Of a stretch of 19,693 nt of DNA, positions 1 through 7,303 are shown one piece after another. The translations under genes were made by a program, and so were the position numbers. Position 1 is the first letter of the stretch. Every line of letters starts with the position of its first letter. Under the pieces are notes generated by a model. The model was not told the origin of the DNA. It searched no databases and worked only from the letters and a program-made list of their open reading frames with translations. The DNA comes from an uncultured bacterium (GTDB lineage: Bacteria > Actinomycetota > Coriobacteriia > Coriobacteriales > Coriobacteriaceae), in NCBI GenBank assembly GCA_905215835.1, contig CAJMRR010000019.1, positions 1-19,693 of the forward strand, read 5' to 3'.

Positions 1-57
1 AACAGCCTCTCGGGCGGCGCGGTGGCCACCATCGCTGTCCCCCTGTGCGGGGCCTGA
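1..57 (+). CDS. Possible 3' end of an unidentified gene (partial)
   Basis: Frame 1 is open from the window edge to a TGA at 55-57 and would encode the C-terminal 18 residues NSLSGGAVATIAVPLCGA. Almost every third codon position is G or C, as in the real genes here, and the stop falls at the end of the left arm of a strong hairpin. The fragment is too short to assign a family, and another forward frame is also open, so this is tentative. Confidence 0.3.
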   Translation, partial: NSLSGGAVATIAVPLCGA

Positions 58-75
58 CGACTCAGGCCCCGCACA
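44..75 (+). terminator. Strong hairpin, probable terminator of the gene entering from the left
   Basis: A perfect 14-bp stem (TGTGCGGGGCCTGA, 44-57, with its complement at 62-75) closes a CGAC loop. The TGA at 55-57, the stop of the possible upstream gene, is inside the left arm. No T-run follows on either strand, so it is not a textbook intrinsic terminator. Its position at the end of an open frame makes a 3'-end role the simplest reading. Confidence 0.4.
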
Positions 76-159
76 CCGGCGTGGCTCGCAATCAAACGCT
101 TCCATCTTGAAATACGGGGAGTAAATAGCGAAATCGCAGGTGAAGGGGAGTAAAACGAC

Positions 160-197
160 AAAGAAAAAGCCTCCGTTCCAACATGGGAACGGAGGCT
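160..197 (-). terminator. Intrinsic terminator of guaA
   Basis: Read on the minus strand, a 12-bp perfect stem (AGCCTCCGTTCC with its complement; + strand 168-179 and 186-197) with a 6-nt loop is followed directly by TTTTTCTTT (complement of 159-167). It lies about 115 nt beyond the guaA stop codon. The stretch between them, 198-311, shows no gene. Confidence 0.9.
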
Positions 198-311
198 CGA
201 TAATCGAGTTTACTCACCAATGTCGCTGGTGGCTTTGCCGTAACTCTCGTACGAAACGAAACTCAGGAGCACAGTGCGGCACTCAAAAGTGCAGGTCAGA
301 ACCCTGTCAGC

Positions 312-1910
312 CTACTCCCACTCGATGGTCGCGGGCGGCTTGGACGTGATGTCGTAGCACACGCGGTTGGCGCCGGGAACCTCGGCAACGATGCGGCCGG
401 AGATGCGGGCCAGCACGTCGTAGGGCAGCTTGGCCCAGTCGGCGGTCATGGCATCGCTGGACTCGACGGCGCGCAGGATGATCGGGCGCTGATAGGTCCG
501 CTCGTCGCCCATAACGCCGACGGACTTGATGTCGGGCAGGACCGCAAAGTATTGCCAGCAGCTGTGCTCGGAGTTGCGCTCGCCGGTCTGCTCAAACAGA
601 CGCTGGTTGTAGGCATCCAGCTCCTCGCGCACGATAGCGTCGGCATTCTTGAGGATTTCGAGCTTCTCCTTATCGACCGCACCGATGATGCGGATGGCCA
701 AACCCGGGCCCGGGAAAGGCTGGCGGAACACGATGTGACCCGGCAAGCCCAGTGCCAGACCAAGTGCGCGGACCTCGTCCTTAAAGAAATGATCGAGCGG
801 CTCAATGAGGTCGAAGTGCACGCCCTCGGGGAACGGGATCAGGTTGTGGTGGCTCTTGATGGTGGCCGTCTTGCCGCCCGTCTTGCGAGCGCCGGACTCG
901 ATGATGTCGGGGTAGATGGTGCCCTGAGCCAGGTACTTGACCGGCTTGCCATCGGTCTCGAGCTGCTGCGCTACGGCGAAGAACTCTTTCCAGAACTGCG
1001 TACCGATGATGCGGCGCTTCTCCTCGGGCTCGGTCACGCCGGCCAAAAGCTCGGCATAACGGTCCTCGGCGTGGACGTGGATAAAGTCGACGTCAAACTG
1101 CTTGGTGAAGACCTCCTCCACCTGCTCGGGCTCGCCCTTGCGCAGCAGACCGTGGTTGATGAACACGCAGGTCATCTGCTTGCCCACGGCGCGAGCGCCC
1201 AGCGCAGCCACGACGGAGGAGTCGACGCCACCGGACAGGGCCAGAATCACGCGGTCGTCGCCGACCTTCTCGCGGAACTCGGCCGTCATGGTCTCGACCA
1301 GGTTGTCCATGCTCCAGTTGGGCTCCAGGCCGCAGATCTCAAACAGGAAGTTGCTCAGCAGCTGCTGACCGTACTCGGAGTGCTTGACCTCGGGGTGGAA
1401 CTGCGTGGTGAAGATTTTGCGCTCTGGGCACTCCATGGCGGCAACCGGGCACACGTCGGTGCTGGCGGTAACGGTAAAGCCCTCGGGCACCTCGGAAACG
1501 GCATCGCGATGGCTCATCCACACGGTCTGCTCCATGGGCGTGGAGTTAAAGAGCTCGGCGCCGGCCGTGCGCGTGATGGTAGCGCGGCCGTACTCGCCCA
1601 CCTCGGAGTGACCGACCTTGCCGCCGAGCGTCACGGCCGTAATCTGATGGCCGTAGCAAAAGCCCAGGACGGGAAGGCCCAGGTCAAAGATGGCGGGGTC
1701 GATGGACGGAGCGTCCTCGGCGTACACGGAGGCCGGACCGCCGGAAAGGATGAGCGCAGAGGCGTTCATCTCGCGAATCTCATCGGCCGATATGTCGCAG
1801 GGAACAATCTCGGAATACACGTTGAGGTCGCGGACGCGACGGGCAATGAGCTGACCGTACTGCGCACCAAAGTCGAGTACGAGGACCTTTGCGGAAGCCT
1901 TTTGATCCAT
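312..1910 (-). CDS. guaA: GMP synthase (glutamine-hydrolysing)
   Basis: Catalyses XMP + ATP + glutamine to GMP, the last step of de novo guanine nucleotide synthesis, in the cytoplasm. The N-terminal class I glutamine amidotransferase domain has its nucleophile C85 in GFCYGHQ and the other triad residues H172 and E174 in FHPEVKHSE. The ATP-pyrophosphatase domain follows with the PP-loop SGGVDSS at 226-232, and the dimerisation domain ends in ITSKPPATIEWE. The length of 532 residues is normal for the family. The ATG at 1910 was chosen because the protein then begins MDQKASAKVLVLDFG and AGGGGAT lies just upstream; an in-frame start at 1946 would add 12 unconserved residues. The nucleophile motif reads CYGHQ where CYGMQ is more usual. 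The gene is monocistronic with its own terminator and is divergent from the asparaginase gene. Confidence 0.97.
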   Translation of the reverse strand: MDQKASAKVLVLDFGAQYGQLIARRVRDLNVYSEIVPCDISADEIREMNASALILSGGPASVYAEDAPSIDPAIFDLGLPVLGFCYGHQITAVTLGGKVGHSEVGEYGRATITRTAGAELFNSTPMEQTVWMSHRDAVSEVPEGFTVTASTDVCPVAAMECPERKIFTTQFHPEVKHSEYGQQLLSNFLFEICGLEPNWSMDNLVETMTAEFREKVGDDRVILALSGGVDSSVVAALGARAVGKQMTCVFINHGLLRKGEPEQVEEVFTKQFDVDFIHVHAEDRYAELLAGVTEPEEKRRIIGTQFWKEFFAVAQQLETDGKPVKYLAQGTIYPDIIESGARKTGGKTATIKSHHNLIPFPEGVHFDLIEPLDHFFKDEVRALGLALGLPGHIVFRQPFPGPGLAIRIIGAVDKEKLEILKNADAIVREELDAYNQRLFEQTGERNSEHSCWQYFAVLPDIKSVGVMGDERTYQRPIILRAVESSDAMTADWAKLPYDVLARISGRIVAEVPGANRVCYDITSKPPATIEWE

Positions 1911-2071
1911 GGTATCCCCTCTTGTTGGCGGGGAGCCGGTGCCCACCCGCGTGAATGAACGAAAATAACCTCCATAGTGTACACGTTATATGGGGTTTCT
2001 CGTCCCTCGCAGCCATCAGCGCACGGCAAACGCACGACCAGGCCCCTATTTGACGGCAATTGAAGTGTTAC

Positions 2072-2100
2072 CAAACGTTACAGATGATGTAATACGTTTG
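2072..2100. promoter_or_regulatory. Dyad (possible operator) between guaA and ansA
   Basis: CAAACGT (2072-2078) and its exact complement ACGTTTG (2094-2100) are separated by 15 nt in the guaA-ansA divergent spacer. The right half abuts a candidate ansA -35 sequence. The spacing suits a dimeric regulator, but no regulator is suggested by the context and a chance dyad is possible. Confidence 0.3.
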
Positions 2101-2125
2101 AACATTGGACGCCCTGTGCCACAAT
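2098..2125 (+). promoter_or_regulatory. Candidate ansA promoter
   Basis: TTGAAC (2098-2103) and CACAAT (2120-2125) are 16 nt apart, each matching four of six bases of the sigma-70 consensus. Transcription would begin near 2132 and give a leader of about 45 nt before the ATG at 2177. Confidence 0.3.
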
Positions 2126-2176
2126 ACTGCCGAACGACTCCGCCTCTGCGGCGGCAAATACGATAGGAATACCAGC

Positions 2177-3190
2177 ATGAAGCGCTTACTTCTCATCGCC
2201 ACGGGCGGCACCATCGCATCGACCGAGGACGGCAATGGCCTCTCCCCCGCCCTGACCGGTGAGGAGCTCGCCCAGAGCGTCCCCGAGATCTCGGGCCTCT
2301 GCGAGCTCGACGTGGTACAGCCCATGAACATCGACAGCACCAATATGCGTCCCAGTGACTGGATGCGTATCCGCGACGTCATCGTCGAAGGCTATGCCGA
2401 CCACGACGGCTTCGTGATTCTGCACGGCACCGACACCATGAGCTATACCGCGGCAGCACTTTCCTATCTGATTCAGGACAGCCCCAAGCCCATCGTACTC
2501 ACCGGCTCGCAAAAGCCCATGGGCAACCCCTTTACCGACGCCAAGCTCAATCTGTACCAGAGCCTGCTCTATGCGCTCGACGAGCACTCGCACGATGTGT
2601 CGATTGTGTTTGGTGGCGTCGCCATTGCCGGCACGCGCGCCCGCAAGCAGCGCACCATGAGCTTTAACGCGTTCATTAGCGTCAACTATCCGCCCATTGC
2701 CTACATCCGCAACGACCGCATCGTGCGCAACGGGCTCCACGGCACTCATCTGGGCGAAAACCCGGTGCGTTTCTACGACAGCATCGACCCGCGCGTGTTT
2801 GTCCTTAAGCTTACGCCCGGCGTGAACCCGGGTATCCTGGACGCCCTAGCCGATAGCTACGATGCTGTAATTCTTGAGACCTTTGGCATTGGCGGTATTC
2901 CCGAGTTTGGCGAGTCCGGCGAGTCATTCCAGGAGGCGATTTTCCGCTGGGTCGATTCGGGCCGCACCATCGTTATGACCACGCAGGTCCCCGAAGAGGG
3001 CCTCGATCTGGGCGTTTATGAGGTCGGCCGTGCTTACGCCGATCATCCGGGCATTCTGCGTGGCGATGACATGACCACCGAGACGCTCGTGGCCAAGACC
3101 ATGTGGGCACTCGGCCAGTCACGCGATGCCGCCGAAATCCAGCGCCTGTTCTACAGCCAAGTCAACCACGACCGTATCCCGATGGCGTAA
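2177..3190 (+). CDS. ansA: L-asparaginase, type I (cytoplasmic) family
   Basis: Hydrolyses asparagine to aspartate and ammonia. Both signature blocks are present: ATGGTIAS near the N-terminus with the nucleophile T12, and HGTDTM at 83-88 with T85 and D86. K157 in RARKQRTMSFNAF matches the conserved catalytic lysine. There is no signal peptide, and the 337-residue length fits the cytoplasmic bacterial type. The ATG at 2177 is preferred because the family begins directly with a K-rich strand and the TGGTIAS motif, and AGGA lies upstream. An in-frame TTG at 2105 would add 24 residues unlike the family and overlap the promoter. A related glutaminase-asparaginase specificity cannot be excluded. 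The gene stands alone and ends 40 nt before an inverted-repeat element. Confidence 0.92.
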   Translation: MKRLLLIATGGTIASTEDGNGLSPALTGEELAQSVPEISGLCELDVVQPMNIDSTNMRPSDWMRIRDVIVEGYADHDGFVILHGTDTMSYTAAALSYLIQDSPKPIVLTGSQKPMGNPFTDAKLNLYQSLLYALDEHSHDVSIVFGGVAIAGTRARKQRTMSFNAFISVNYPPIAYIRNDRIVRNGLHGTHLGENPVRFYDSIDPRVFVLKLTPGVNPGILDALADSYDAVILETFGIGGIPEFGESGESFQEAIFRWVDSGRTIVMTTQVPEEGLDLGVYEVGRAYADHPGILRGDDMTTETLVAKTMWALGQSRDAAEIQRLFYSQVNHDRIPMA

Positions 3191-3229
3191 TCTCTAAGGC
3201 AGCTCCACTTATCGCAACCTTAAACGACA

Positions 3230-3480
3230 GGTGGTCCCCCTCGGGCCGTGCAAAAATCGGAGTATTCTGCAATTTCTCCGCCGGAGGCATAGAATCGGCC
3301 GATTGTTAGACGAACTTTTAGGATGAGGGTTCCGTCTAGTAAATATTTATTCCTCATTTTTATTTAGTATGTGGATTAACTACTGCCAAAAAGGCAAAGC
3401 CAGCCGCTCGAGCTACCATCTACGGCCAAACTGGTGCTGAATACTCGCGATTTTGCACATCGCAACCAGGGGGACCCGCC
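3230..3480. repeat. 251-bp element with imperfect terminal inverted repeats (MITE-like or structured non-coding element)
   Basis: The left arm (3230-3267) and the complement of the right arm (3439-3480) align over about 40 positions. Three blocks are identical and in order: GGTCCCCCT, GTGCAAAA and GAGTATTC. The roughly 170-nt interior is AT-rich and holds the palindrome AATCGGCCGATT (3293-3304) and a hairpin between TAGACG (3307-3312) and CGTCTA (3333-3338). It has no ORF of note. The element fills the space between two convergent genes, ansA and the XRE gene, which suits either a small non-autonomous mobile element or a bidirectional 3'-end structure. No clear target-site duplication is visible. 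Confidence 0.6.
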
Positions 3481-3511
3481 CAAAGAGCGTCAAATACAGC
3501 GGGGGAACGCC

Positions 3512-3730
3512 CTATCCGATACCCTCGAGAAGCTCTGACACCGTCATGCCGAGTGCGGGTGCGATCTTAAATAGAACCTTGAGCGTGAAATTTGCCGTCC
3601 CATTTTCGATTCGGTCGAGGTAGGGGCGGCTGATTCCTGTCGCCACACAAAAATCAACCTTGGAGATACCAAGGTCCCTGCGTGTCTCTTCGACCCGCCT
3701 GCCAAGAATCTGTTTCGCACGTTCGTCCAT
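3512..3730 (-). CDS. Small XRE-family helix-turn-helix transcriptional regulator
   Basis: This 72-residue protein is essentially one Cro/CI-type HTH domain. The segment from about residue 20 to 60 contains ISKVDFCVATGISRPYLDR (helix-turn-helix) and IENGTANFTLKVLFKIAPAL, ending in VSELLEGI, the usual closing helix of the family. It has no extra sensor or toxin domain. It is divergent from the orphan gene at 3807, and a perfect 24-bp palindrome lies in the spacer about 30 nt upstream of its start, so autoregulation plus control of the neighbour is the obvious inference. There is no good Shine-Dalgarno before the ATG at 3730, and no other in-frame start nearby. Confidence 0.85.
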   Translation of the reverse strand: MDERAKQILGRRVEETRRDLGISKVDFCVATGISRPYLDRIENGTANFTLKVLFKIAPALGMTVSELLEGIG

Positions 3731-3759
3731 GCAGCCGAGTTTGAAATGGAGCCGAACAT

Positions 3760-3783
3760 AAACGTAAACTATAGTTTACGTTT
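3760..3783. promoter_or_regulatory. Perfect 24-bp palindromic operator between the XRE gene and its divergent neighbour
   Basis: AAACGTAAACTA is followed immediately by its exact reverse complement. The centre contains TATAGT, a -10-like hexamer, on both strands. A bound dimer would therefore cover the likely -10 elements of both divergent genes. The XRE protein at 3512-3730 is the natural candidate ligand. Confidence 0.75.
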
Positions 3784-3806
3784 TGCCGAATACACAGGAG
3801 TTTTCT

Positions 3807-4196
3807 ATGTCGGGTTCTTCGGTCCGCATGTACCGAGCCACGCTTCGCACAAACAGCGCACCGCCCAAGCTCGTCGTCGTTGAAGCAGAATGCCTTTCGC
3901 CCGATGAGCGCACAGCATTTGCATTGCTATCAAGTCGCGTCGTCGCCGTTCTGGTCCCTTGCCCGGCGAAAGGTGAACTTGCCATCCAATGCCAAGCGCA
4001 CAGCTGCTCGCTCAATCAGGTTGCCGTAATCGCAACCAGCCAACGCGGCCTGCCGCTCCTTTTACAAGCCGGCATAGCACTCGCCCTTCGCGGCGCCGGA
4101 TACGAAAACGAGGCCGCCGCCGACATGGTCTTTAAACCACGATCGAGCGGCGGCCTCGCAGCAGCCATCGAATATGCTTGCAGGCTCGTTGCCTAA
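3807..4196 (+). CDS. Orphan 129-residue protein divergent from an XRE regulator
   Basis: I do not recognise the family. The ATG at 3807 has AGGAG (3796-3800) at good spacing; an in-frame TTG at 3783 overlaps the operator palindrome and is less likely. The protein is soluble-looking, with no signal peptide or clear membrane span. It has a strand-rich N-terminal half (KLVVVEAE, RVVAVLVPC), two cysteines in CQAHSCS, and an alanine- and glycine-rich C-terminal half (LLLQAGIALALRGAG, GGLAAAIEYACRLVA). The shared palindromic control region suggests it works with, or is controlled by, the XRE protein, as in toxin-antitoxin or stress modules, but nothing in its sequence proves this. A 12-bp inverted repeat lies inside the coding region (4109-4158). 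The stop is 9 nt from the convergent DUF1648 gene. Confidence 0.7.
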   Translation: MSGSSVRMYRATLRTNSAPPKLVVVEAECLSPDERTAFALLSSRVVAVLVPCPAKGELAIQCQAHSCSLNQVAVIATSQRGLPLLLQAGIALALRGAGYENEAAADMVFKPRSSGGLAAAIEYACRLVA

Positions 4197-4205
4197 AAGG
4201 ACAAG

Positions 4206-4589
4206 CTAGAAACCAAAGCCAAAGCCCGTTCCGGTAATCGCCGAGTACATAAAGTAAACGTTGATCACGTTGAGGAACACACCCGTGATGCAACCGTTGC
4301 GCAGGTAGCGTTCGCACACGATGCGCGCCATGGCGGCAGAGTCCTCATTGTTCTTTGCCTGGCGTCCCGCCGTAAAGTACGTCGCCACGCTCAGCAGCAG
4401 ATTGAGTACCGGCAGCGCCAACAACTCGTAGCTCTTGCCCCAGCGCGTCGCCTCGCCGGCGGCATTAAACTTCGTTGCCACCTCGGGACCAATGTTGGGG
4501 ATAACGCACGCTGCGACCACCAGCGGAATCACCGCAAGTACGAGCAGCGCAATACCCATGTAGCCAGCTTTTTTGCCGTATTTAAACAT
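4206..4589 (-). CDS. DUF1648 (SdpI-like N-terminal domain) membrane protein
   Basis: A 127-residue integral membrane protein. About three hydrophobic segments are visible: residues 11-31 (GIALLVLAVIPLVVAACVIP), about 53-72, and about 97-118. Between the first two lies the DUF1648 signature, NIGPEVATKFNAAGEATRWG, a loop also found at the N-terminus of SdpI-type immunity and signalling proteins. The rest of SdpI is absent, so a direct immunity role should not be assumed. The C-terminus is unusually rich in G and F (GTGFGFGF). It is the second gene of a pair with ychF: its ATG is 11 nt beyond the ychF stop, and its Shine-Dalgarno (AAGGG) overlaps that stop. Confidence 0.75.
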   Translation of the reverse strand: MFKYGKKAGYMGIALLVLAVIPLVVAACVIPNIGPEVATKFNAAGEATRWGKSYELLALPVLNLLLSVATYFTAGRQAKNNEDSAAMARIVCERYLRNGCITGVFLNVINVYFMYSAITGTGFGFGF

Positions 4590-4600
4590 ATGCGTCGCCC

Positions 4601-5677
4601 TTACACGTTAAAGCGGAAGTGCACGACGTCGCCATCGGCCATGACATAGTCCTTGCCCTCAATACGCAGTTTGCCGGCGGCCTTGGCGCCCTGCTCACCG
4701 CCGAGCTCGATGTAGTCGTCATAGCCAATGACCTCGGCCTTAATAAAGCCGCGCTCAAAATCGGTGTGGATGACGCCGGCGGCCTGCGGGGCGGTCGCGC
4801 CCTGACGAACCGTCCAGGCCTTGACCTCCATCTCGCCGGCCGTAAAGAACGACTGCAGACCGAGCAGCTTATAGGCCGCCTGCGCGAGCACGTCCAGACC
4901 GGGCTGCTCCAGGCCCAGGCTTTCCAGGTAGTCGGCGGCGTCCTCGGGATCGAGCTCGGAAAGCTCGGCCTCAATCTTGGCGCAGATGGGCAACGGCTTG
5001 ACGCCATCGATGGGCGCCAGGTCCTCGTTGAGCATATCCTCGTCCACGTTGGCCACATACAGGATGGGCTTCATGGTGAGCAGGAACAGGCCCTTGGCAG
5101 CGGCACGCTCCTCGTCGGTCATCTCCATGGATGCGGCGCGCTTGCCCTCGTTGAGCCAGGCAAGTAGGCGCTTGGCGACCTCAAACTTGGGCATGAGCTC
5201 CTTGTCGCGCTTGGCCTCCTTCTCGAGCTTGGGCAGCTGCTTCTCGAGCGTGCCCATGTCGGCCAGGATAAGCTCGGTCATGATGGTGTCGGCATCGCCG
5301 GCGGGATCGACGAACTCGCCCGTGCGGCCCACCTCACGCATGACGTTGGGGTCCTTAAAGTAGCGTACGACCTCACAGATGGCGTCGGTCTCGCGGATGT
5401 TTGCCAAGAACTGGTTGCCCAGGCCCTCGCCCTCGTTGGCACCCTTCACCAGGCCCGCGATGTCGACAAACTCGACCGTCGCCGGCACAATGCGGCCCGG
5501 GTTGACGATGTCGGCAAGCTTTTGCAGGCGGCTATCGGGCACATCGACGATACCCACGTTGGGGTCGATCGTGGCGAACGGGTAGTTGGCGGCAAGGCCG
5601 GTCTTTTTGGTAAGCGCGGTGAACAGCGTCGACTTGCCCACGTTGGGCAGGCCCACGATACCGATGGAAAGGGACAC
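4601..5677 (-). CDS. ychF: YchF / Obg-family ATPase (OLA1 type)
   Basis: A universally conserved, ribosome-associated P-loop NTPase linked to translation and stress responses. G1 is GLPNVGKST at residues 9-17, G3 lies in VDIAGLVKGA (71-80), and the position of NKxD reads NVDE, as expected for this ATP-preferring subfamily. A charged coiled-coil insertion (about 130-165) is followed by a C-terminal TGS domain ending DGDVVHFRFNV. I chose the GTG at 5677: the protein then begins MSLSIGIVG, the standard YchF start, and AAAGGAG sits 5 nt upstream. That gives 358 residues, close to the usual length near 363. TATACT just upstream (5720-5715) could be its -10 element. Confidence 0.95.
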   Translation of the reverse strand: MSLSIGIVGLPNVGKSTLFTALTKKTGLAANYPFATIDPNVGIVDVPDSRLQKLADIVNPGRIVPATVEFVDIAGLVKGANEGEGLGNQFLANIRETDAICEVVRYFKDPNVMREVGRTGEFVDPAGDADTIMTELILADMGTLEKQLPKLEKEAKRDKELMPKFEVAKRLLAWLNEGKRAASMEMTDEERAAAKGLFLLTMKPILYVANVDEDMLNEDLAPIDGVKPLPICAKIEAELSELDPEDAADYLESLGLEQPGLDVLAQAAYKLLGLQSFFTAGEMEVKAWTVRQGATAPQAAGVIHTDFERGFIKAEVIGYDDYIELGGEQGAKAAGKLRIEGKDYVMADGDVVHFRFNV

Positions 5678-5720
5678 GACAGCTCCTTTTGGTACAGGTA
5701 CTTCAAACTGCATAAGTATA

Positions 5721-5764
5721 GCGCCGCCGCAGCATCCGGGCGAATCCGGACACCGCGGCGGCGC
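5721..5764 (-). terminator. GC-rich hairpin between glvA and ychF
   Basis: GCGCCGCCGC (5721-5730) pairs perfectly with 5755-5764, and TCCGG/CCGGA forms an inner stem. It lies 40 nt beyond the glvA stop on the minus strand, so it may end the PTS-glycosidase transcript. There is no T-run, only TATACTTATG after it, so termination may be partial. Confidence 0.45.
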
Positions 5765-5804
5765 AAATGAAGCAGAGATGCGTGAGGGTTCGAGACAGTA
5801 GTCC

Positions 5805-7148
5805 TTACTTAAGCTCGGGCCAGAAATCCTTGTTGGCCTCGATGAGCTCGTCCAGGATCTGCTTGGCAACGCTCGCCGAAGGAATGGTCTTGGAGAGCGT
5901 GAGTGCCTGCCAGAGCTTCTGGTAGCTGCCCTCGACCCAAGCCTGGACAACGAGCTTCTCGACGGAAACCTGCTGCTCCATCAGGCCCTTCTGGAACTGC
6001 GGAATCGGGCCCTGGCAGATCTTCTCAAAGCCGTTGGAACCGACGATGCAAGGCACCTCGACCATGGCCGTCGGGTCGAAGTTGGGCACAGCGCCATCGT
6101 TGGGGACGATCAGCAGGAAGCGCTCGAGCGTATTCTCGGCCAGTGCGCAGGCAAGGTCGACGATGTAGTTGGCATGTACATCCGGCTCAAAGCCGCCGTC
6201 CTTGGCAGTACCCTTGGCAATGATGTCGCGGCAAGCGCCAAAGACCTTCTTCTCGCGGCCATCCATAACCTCATTGGCGCGAGTGTAGTTGGGGTCAGAC
6301 GTCTCGACGACATAGTCCGGGTACAGGTAATACTTGAGGTAAGTATTGGGAATCGTCTCGGGATCGACAGCATAGACATCCTTGGCCTTGCCGAAGGTGT
6401 GAATCCAGCTCTCCTCGACGTGCTGCTCCTTACCGGCCTCGTGCTCAATGCCGTCCAGGTAGCCGTTCTTTGCCATGTGCTCCTTGATCTGCGGCATGAG
6501 GTCGTTACCCTCCTTGTCGTAGATCTTGCTCCACCAACCAAAGTGGTTGAGACCGTAGTAGCTATACTGCAGCTCGCGACGATCCTTGATGCCGCACATA
6601 CGGCTCATCTTATCCATGAGGTCGATCGGCATGTCGCAGATGTTGATAATGCGGCTGTTGGGGCGCAGCACGCGGCAGGCCTCGGCGACGATGGCCGCGG
6701 GGTTGGAGTAGTTGAGCATCCAGGCGTTGGGGCTGTACTTCTCCATGTAGTCGAGGATCTCGATGACGCCACCAATGGAGCGCATGCCGTAGGCGATACC
6801 GCCGGCGCCGCAGGTCTCTTGGCCAACGCAGCCGTACTTGAGAGGAATCTTCTCGTCGAGCTCACGCATGGCGTACAGGCCGACGCGGATGTGAGCAAGT
6901 ACGAAGTCGGTCCCGGTGAATGCGGTCTCGGGATCGGTGGTGTAGCTAAACTCAACCTCGGGTGCGTTCTCGTGGAAGTAGATCTCGCAGGCCTTGGCCA
7001 CGGTCTCCTGGCGCTCGGCGTTGTTGTCGTAGAAGGTCACCTTGTTGACCGGGAAGCGGTCGCGCTCCTCAAGCAGCATCAGGGCAATGCCCGGAGTGAA
7101 GGTAGAGCCACCGCCGGCAATGGTCACGGCATAGTTTTTCTTGGACAT
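5805..7148 (-). CDS. glvA: 6-phospho-alpha-glucosidase, glycoside hydrolase family 4
   Basis: Hydrolyses the phosphorylated alpha-glucosides delivered by the adjacent PTS, such as maltose-6'-phosphate, to glucose-6-phosphate plus the second moiety, using NAD+ and a divalent metal in the unusual GH4 redox-assisted mechanism. AGGGSTFTPG at 11-20 is the NAD+-binding loop. ETCGAGGIAYGMR and NYSNPAA are GH4 signatures. C171 and D172 in ICDMP and H202 in GLNHFGWW fall at the positions of the metal-binding and catalytic residues of Bacillus GlvA, as I recall that numbering. The 447-residue length matches GlvA and MalH. Strong AGGAGG precedes the ATG at 7148. It lies downstream of the EIICB gene in the same direction, 155 nt apart with a hairpin between. 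malH would be an equally valid symbol. Confidence 0.93.
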   Translation of the reverse strand: MSKKNYAVTIAGGGSTFTPGIALMLLEERDRFPVNKVTFYDNNAERQETVAKACEIYFHENAPEVEFSYTTDPETAFTGTDFVLAHIRVGLYAMRELDEKIPLKYGCVGQETCGAGGIAYGMRSIGGVIEILDYMEKYSPNAWMLNYSNPAAIVAEACRVLRPNSRIINICDMPIDLMDKMSRMCGIKDRRELQYSYYGLNHFGWWSKIYDKEGNDLMPQIKEHMAKNGYLDGIEHEAGKEQHVEESWIHTFGKAKDVYAVDPETIPNTYLKYYLYPDYVVETSDPNYTRANEVMDGREKKVFGACRDIIAKGTAKDGGFEPDVHANYIVDLACALAENTLERFLLIVPNDGAVPNFDPTAMVEVPCIVGSNGFEKICQGPIPQFQKGLMEQQVSVEKLVVQAWVEGSYQKLWQALTLSKTIPSASVAKQILDELIEANKDFWPELK

Positions 7149-7245
7149 GATGTCCTCCTAATTCTGGCCGCTTGCTCAATCCATCCCCGCACGCGGCCTG
7201 TACGGTTTGGAATTGTTACCTAGAAGTGGAGTTTTTTATCTCTAG

Positions 7246-7285
7246 AATCGGCCTTGCGGTGCATACCGGCTCTGCAAGGCCGATT
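7246..7285 (-). other. Intercistronic hairpin between glvC and glvA
   Basis: AATCGGCCTTGC (7246-7257) pairs perfectly with 7274-7285, and GGT/ACC can form a short inner stem in the loop. On the minus transcript it is followed by CTAGAG and then an A-run rather than a T-run, so it is probably not a full terminator. It could protect the upstream message, set the EIICB-to-glucosidase ratio, or be a processing site. Confidence 0.6.
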
Positions 7286-7303
7286 GTTTCGATGGACGAT
7301 GGT

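Noticed and set aside
116..154. Direct repeat GGGGAGTAAA (116-125 and 145-154)
   Set aside because: A 10-bp repeat pair downstream of a terminator with no gene next to it; no functional reading beyond chance.
140..349. 69-codon plus-strand frame near the left edge
   Set aside because: It spans the guaA terminator and the 3' end of guaA, and its translation has no protein-like pattern.
552..1958. 468-codon plus-strand frame opposite guaA
   Set aside because: It is an antisense shadow. guaA has a complete domain set, a Shine-Dalgarno and a terminator; long antisense frames are expected in high-GC coding DNA, and the translation shows no domain.
1911..2176. Purine riboswitch or other RNA element upstream of guaA
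   Set aside because: No aptamer-like arrangement or conserved purine-riboswitch core could be seen; only a candidate dyad and promoter hexamers.
4206..4589. DUF1648 protein as an SdpI-type immunity protein
   Set aside because: Only the DUF1648 loop and about three membrane segments are present; the SdpI C-terminal half and any bacteriocin genes are missing.
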